A DNA stretch of 64,000 nt from Nitrobacter winogradskyi (GTDB taxonomy: Bacteria > Pseudomonadota > Alphaproteobacteria > Rhizobiales > Xanthobacteraceae), in assembly GCF_006539545.1 (NCBI RefSeq), contig NZ_BJNF01000020.1, positions 30,857 to 94,856 on the forward strand, in the 5' to 3' direction. The notes beneath the pieces are model-generated. The model did not search any database. It was not told where the DNA came from and saw only the letters and a list, made by a program, of their open reading frames with translations. This document shows, piece after piece, positions 60,866-64,000 of this stretch (positions are counted from its first letter, which is position 1; every line of letters starts with the position of its first letter). A program made the position numbers and the translations under genes.

Positions 60866-62629
60866 TCAAGCCGCGTGAACAGCGAGGCGGCTCATCTCCT
60901 TGGCGACGAGGTTTCGATAGTGTCCGTCTTTGCGCATCAGACAAGCGGGCTGGCCGTCTTCGATGATCTTGCCGTTCTTGAGCACGACCACGCGATCGAA
61001 ATTGCGCAAGGTCGAAAGCCGGTGCGCGATGGCGATCACCGTGCGGCCTCGCATCAAGCTGCCGAGCGCCTCGCGGACTGCCTCCTCGGATTCACTGTCC
61101 AACGCTGCGGTCGCCTCGTCAAGCAGCAAGATCGGCGTATCCTTGAGGAAAGCGCGCGCGATGGCGATGCGCTGGCGCTGACCTCCGGAAAGCTTTACGC
61201 CGCGGTTGCCGACCATGGTCGCGAACCCTTCCGGGAGCTTGTCGACGAAGTCACAACGCGCGGCGCTCGCTGCGCGCAGCACCTCGTCGTCGGTCGCCGT
61301 CGGACGACCGTAACGGATGTTCTCCAGGATGGTCCTGTGAAACAGTGAAATGTCCTGCGGCACCACGGATATGGCCTCGCGCAGGCTGTGCTGCGTCACG
61401 CGCGAGATATCCTGATTGTCGATCGTCACGCTTCCGCGCTCCGCATCGTAGAACCGCTGCAACAGGACGAACAGCGTCGACTTGCCGCCGCCGGACTCTC
61501 CGACCAGCCCGACGCGCTGCCCCGGCTGTATCCTGAGGTTGAACCGCTCGAAAACGGATCGGCCGCCCGGGTAACGAAACGAGACATTGTTGAAAGCGAT
61601 GGCCGCACCGTTCTTTCGTAACGGCCTGGCTTCGGGATGATCGGTCAGCTCGTGCGGGACCAGCAGCGTCGCGACCGCTTCCGACAGCCGCGCCACATGC
61701 TGGGTGATGTCCACGAGCGCGACGGCGAGATCTCTGGTGGCGTGCAGAATCGACAGGCCGAGCGTGCAGACCAGCACGACGTCCCCGGTGGTGACGCTGC
61801 CGCGTTGCCACAGCGTAATGGCCCACGCCAGCAGCGAAATGGTCAGCACGATGGTGACGACGGCATGAGCGATCCTCAGCTTCTCCAGATAACGAAGACT
61901 GCGTCCGCGCGCGCCCATTTCGCGGCCGACCGTGGCATTGAACCTGTCCAGCTCATGGTCGGTGCCGCAGAAAGCCCTGACCAGCGGCATGTTGTTGACG
62001 ACATCGACCATCTCGCCATCAACCCTCGCAGCCTTGTCGGCGTAATCGTCATGCAGGGCCTTCCCCCCGGCAGCCACTCCGAACATGACGACGACCATGA
62101 AGACGGCGACGAGCGCCAGCCCGGCCGCCATCGGAAGGCTGACCGTTCCGATCAGCGCAATCGCAACCACCGTCGCGATACAGGGCGGCAGCACGTTCCA
62201 GACCAGCATGTTCTCGACGGTGTGGACCGCGTTCGAGGTCGCCGTGATGCGGCCCGTCAACATCCCCGGCATTCGTCCAGCGAAATAACTTGGCGCATGA
62301 CCTGTCAGATGCCTGAAAATATCGCGGCGCAGGTCGCCCGTGACGCCGACGAATGTGAAGCTCGCGACCCAGCTCGCGACGCGCCAGAGCAGGTTGTCGG
62401 CAGCAATCAGCGTCACAAGAAAGATGAACGCCAGCCATACCGCCCCGCTATGCCCGGGCCCGCGCGTCAGCGCATCAACGAGCGACTTGACGCCGTATTG
62501 CGTCCCGACTGAACACACCACCGCCGCGACGACGCATAGAAGGATCGCAATGTGCGACGCTGACCGCCGGCGGCAGTAACGCATCACGAATGCAAAGGGC
62601 CGACTGGCGTATTCCGAAAAATCGTCCAT
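60866..62629 (-). CDS. ABC exporter (fused membrane and ATPase domains)
   Basis: A 587-residue half-transporter. Residues ~20-320 hold six transmembrane segments (HIAILLCVVAAVVCSVGTQYG, LPMAAGLALVAVFMVVVMFG and others); ~345-587 hold the ATPase: Walker A GLVGESGGGKSTLF, signature LSGGQRQRIAIARAF, Walker B ILLLDEATAALDS, H-loop IAIAHRLSTL. Architecture and length match lipid, glucan or drug exporters of the MsbA/NdvA class. Linkage to a debranching enzyme and a glycosyltransferase favours a glycan substrate, but this is inference. Confidence 0.92.
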   Translation of the reverse strand: MDDFSEYASRPFAFVMRYCRRRSASHIAILLCVVAAVVCSVGTQYGVKSLVDALTRGPGHSGAVWLAFIFLVTLIAADNLLWRVASWVASFTFVGVTGDLRRDIFRHLTGHAPSYFAGRMPGMLTGRITATSNAVHTVENMLVWNVLPPCIATVVAIALIGTVSLPMAAGLALVAVFMVVVMFGVAAGGKALHDDYADKAARVDGEMVDVVNNMPLVRAFCGTDHELDRFNATVGREMGARGRSLRYLEKLRIAHAVVTIVLTISLLAWAITLWQRGSVTTGDVVLVCTLGLSILHATRDLAVALVDITQHVARLSEAVATLLVPHELTDHPEARPLRKNGAAIAFNNVSFRYPGGRSVFERFNLRIQPGQRVGLVGESGGGKSTLFVLLQRFYDAERGSVTIDNQDISRVTQHSLREAISVVPQDISLFHRTILENIRYGRPTATDDEVLRAASAARCDFVDKLPEGFATMVGNRGVKLSGGQRQRIAIARAFLKDTPILLLDEATAALDSESEEAVREALGSLMRGRTVIAIAHRLSTLRNFDRVVVLKNGKIIEDGQPACLMRKDGHYRNLVAKEMSRLAVHAA

Positions 62630-62826
62630 GCATCCCTACCGTGCTGTGAAGTTGACCAGAGTAAAGAGCGAAGGCGTCTTCTCGGAAGATGTTCGACAAT
62701 GCCGCACAAGCCCCCCAGAAAAGCCGTCAATGCGCACAAACTTCGTTGCAAAGCCTGCATAGGTTGTCTGCAGGGGAGTGATGGCATCAGCAAGACGACA
62801 ATGTGGAAGAAGTCGCGCGGAACAAA
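62630..62826. other. Divergent intergenic region, left part
   Basis: The full gap from the exporter start (62629) to the glycosyltransferase start (62936) is 306 bp. This left part shows no reading frame of note. The right part holds the stress promoter, a 10-bp perfect inverted repeat and a 14-bp direct repeat listed separately. Confidence 0.5.
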
Positions 62827-62851
62827 GGAACCTCTCAAATCCGGGAACGTT
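62827..62851 (+). promoter_or_regulatory. Exact EcfG-type (general stress) promoter, palindromic, before the glycosyltransferase
   Basis: GGAAC (62827-62831), 16-bp spacer, CGTT (62848-62851). It lies within the inverted repeat ACAAAGGAAC (62822-62831) / GTTCCTTTGT (62849-62858). Read on the minus strand the same dyad gives GGAAC-N16-GGTT, which could serve the exporter-debranching operon. The glycosyltransferase ATG is 85 bp downstream. Confidence 0.7.
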
Positions 62852-62888
62852 CCTTTGTCCCGACAACCCTGACGCCTCCACTCGCCGA

Positions 62889-62916
62889 CGAGACATGAAC
62901 ACCGAGACATGAACAC
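62889..62916 (+). repeat. 14-bp direct repeat in the glycosyltransferase leader
   Basis: CGAGACATGAACAC occurs twice head-to-tail just before the ribosome-binding site (AGGAGA) of the glycosyltransferase gene. Confidence 0.8.
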
Positions 62917-62935
62917 AATGACAGGAGACTGATAG

Positions 62936-64000
62936 ATGCGCATCGCGCAGGTTGCTCCGTTGACGGAAGCCGTTCCTCCGAAGCTGTATGGCGGCACTGA
63001 ACGAGTGGTGCATTGGCTGACGGAAGAACTCGTTGCCCTCGGCCACGACGTGACCCTTTTCGCCAGCGGCGATTCTCTTACGTCGGCCCGACTTGATGCG
63101 ACCTGGCCAAGGGCTCTACGCCTGGATGGCGCCGTACGCGATCCGAACGCGCTGCACATGGTGATGCTGGAACGGGTCCGCCGGAAATGTGACGATGAAG
63201 AGTTCGATTTTCTCCACTTTCATCTCGACTACTACCCCTTCTCACTGTTTTCGAGACAACCGACACCCTTTCTCACTACGCTGCATGGCCGCCTCGACCT
63301 CCCGGAGCTCCAGCCGGTATTCAATGCATTTTCTTCAATTCCATTGATTTCGATCTCGAACGCACAACGGCGCCCGGCGCCGCAAGCCCGCTGGCTCCGT
63401 ACCGTGTATCACGGGCTCCCGGAAAAGCTGTTGACGCCTCGCCCGGTCAAGCCGAGCTACCTCGCGGTACTGGGCCGCATCGCTCCAGAGAAAGGCGTCG
63501 ACCGCGCCATCAGGATCGCGCTTCGGTGCGGCATCCCGCTCAAGATCGCCGCGAAAGTCGATCGCGCCGACCAGGAATATTATGATGAATACATCCGTCC
63601 GATGATGGATCATCCGCTGGTGGAGTATATCGGCGAGATCAGCGACCATGAGAAGCCGGACTTCCTCAGCGGCGCCATCGGACTGCTGGTGCCGATCGCC
63701 TGGCCTGAACCGTTCGGCCTTGTCATGATCGAGGCGATGGCGTGCGGCACGCCCGTCATCGCCTACAATCGTGGCTCCGTCGCCGAGATCATTACGGATG
63801 GCCGAACGGGCTTCATCGTCGAAGACGAAATCAGCGCGGTCGCCGCCGTCCACAGCCTGACGACGCTCGATCGCGGAGCCATCAGGGCGGAGTTCGAAAC
63901 GCGCTTCACGGCGCGGCGCATGGCGCTGGATTATCTCGACTCCTATCGAAACCTCATCGAGGCGACGGCGCCGAGGATCAAGCTGGTCAGCAACGCCACC
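62936..64000 (+). CDS. Glycosyltransferase family 4 protein (3' end beyond the window)
   Basis: Open from ATG 62936 (MRIAQVAPLTEAVPPKLYGG) to the window edge, 355 codons seen. It is a GT-B enzyme of family GT4: the N-terminal YGGTERVVHWLTEELVALGHDVTLFASGDS is the acceptor half; the donor half has YLAVLGRIAPEKGVDRAIRIA and the E-x7-E motif EPFGLVMIEAMACGTPVIAY. This type (PPKLYGGTERVVH) is widespread beside stress and trehalose/glycogen genes. AGGAGACTGATAG precedes the start. An exact EcfG-type promoter lies 85 bp upstream. Confidence 0.92.
   Translation, partial: MRIAQVAPLTEAVPPKLYGGTERVVHWLTEELVALGHDVTLFASGDSLTSARLDATWPRALRLDGAVRDPNALHMVMLERVRRKCDDEEFDFLHFHLDYYPFSLFSRQPTPFLTTLHGRLDLPELQPVFNAFSSIPLISISNAQRRPAPQARWLRTVYHGLPEKLLTPRPVKPSYLAVLGRIAPEKGVDRAIRIALRCGIPLKIAAKVDRADQEYYDEYIRPMMDHPLVEYIGEISDHEKPDFLSGAIGLLVPIAWPEPFGLVMIEAMACGTPVIAYNRGSVAEIITDGRTGFIVEDEISAVAAVHSLTTLDRGAIRAEFETRFTARRMALDYLDSYRNLIEATAPRIKLVSNAT

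Overview
The window is a 64 kb stretch of a high-GC alphaproteobacterial chromosome. Gene content and order, together with dispersed intergenic elements (AGCGTTTTCGAGCGAAG..., GAGCATGATC...), point to the Nitrobacteraceae/Bradyrhizobiaceae group (Nitrobacter, Bradyrhizobium, Rhodopseudomonas relatives). The markers are lysC-ptsP-prfA-prmC-DUF4167, SRP RNA-dnaX-ybaB-recR, pckA/chvI-chvG-hprK-EIIA-HPr and ku-ligD. The genus cannot be fixed from sequence reading alone. Almost everything is core chromosome. I see no insertion sequence, prophage, integrase, CRISPR array, tRNA or rRNA.

Layout. 1-4.4 kb: an unassigned gene end, a BioC/NDUFAF5-like methyltransferase, comF, a nitrilase-family hydrolase, a tandem pair of DUF1178 zinc-ribbon genes (one truncated) and ubiG. 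4.7-12.3 kb: lysC, ptsP (EI-Ntr), prfA, prmC and a DUF4167 RNA-binding-like gene. 12.3-18.5 kb: a methyltransferase divergent from gloB, a DUF985 cupin, recR, ybaB, dnaX, the SRP RNA gene and a HIT protein. 18.8-25.7 kb: an Lrp-type regulator, a phosphomannomutase/phosphoglucomutase, a retropepsin-like protease, the helicase hrpB and an acyltransferase. 25.8-34.6 kb: polA, a LysE exporter, ku, a 62-residue protein, ligD and arginase. 34.6-43.8 kb: pckA, a HugZ-like protein, chvI-chvG, hprK, EIIA-Man, HPr, lepA and a small basic protein. 43.9-50.4 kb: mepA, modABC, a K+/H+ antiporter and map. 50.6-55.8 kb: radC, an AprI/Inh-type gene and a THI5-like ABC importer divergent from a creatininase homologue. 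56-64 kb: a double-barrel porin, a 47-residue protein, a debranching enzyme, an ABC exporter and a glycosyltransferase running off the end.

Functional themes. PtsP, HPr kinase, HPr and EIIA-Man form a sugar-permease-free regulatory PTS, next to the acid/envelope-stress system ChvG-ChvI and the gluconeogenic pckA. Ku and LigD form a two-component NHEJ module. The right end looks like a stress-linked glucan locus. The glycosyltransferase has an exact GGAAC-N16-CGTT promoter of the type used by EcfG, the alphaproteobacterial general-stress sigma factor. The same exact motif precedes the small basic protein after lepA, and a one-mismatch version precedes the 47-residue protein.

Most unusual features. 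(1) Dispersed palindromic repeats repeatedly begin exactly at stop codons (TAGAGC...), and one relative is inserted in frame inside hrpB. (2) PolA has lost every recognisable 3'-5' exonuclease catalytic residue. (3) DUF1178 is tandemly duplicated with its ATGA coupling kept. (4) There is a two-barrel porin fusion. No wholly new multi-gene defence or mobile system is evident. The glucan/exporter locus and the repeat-stop-codon association are the best candidates for undescribed biology.
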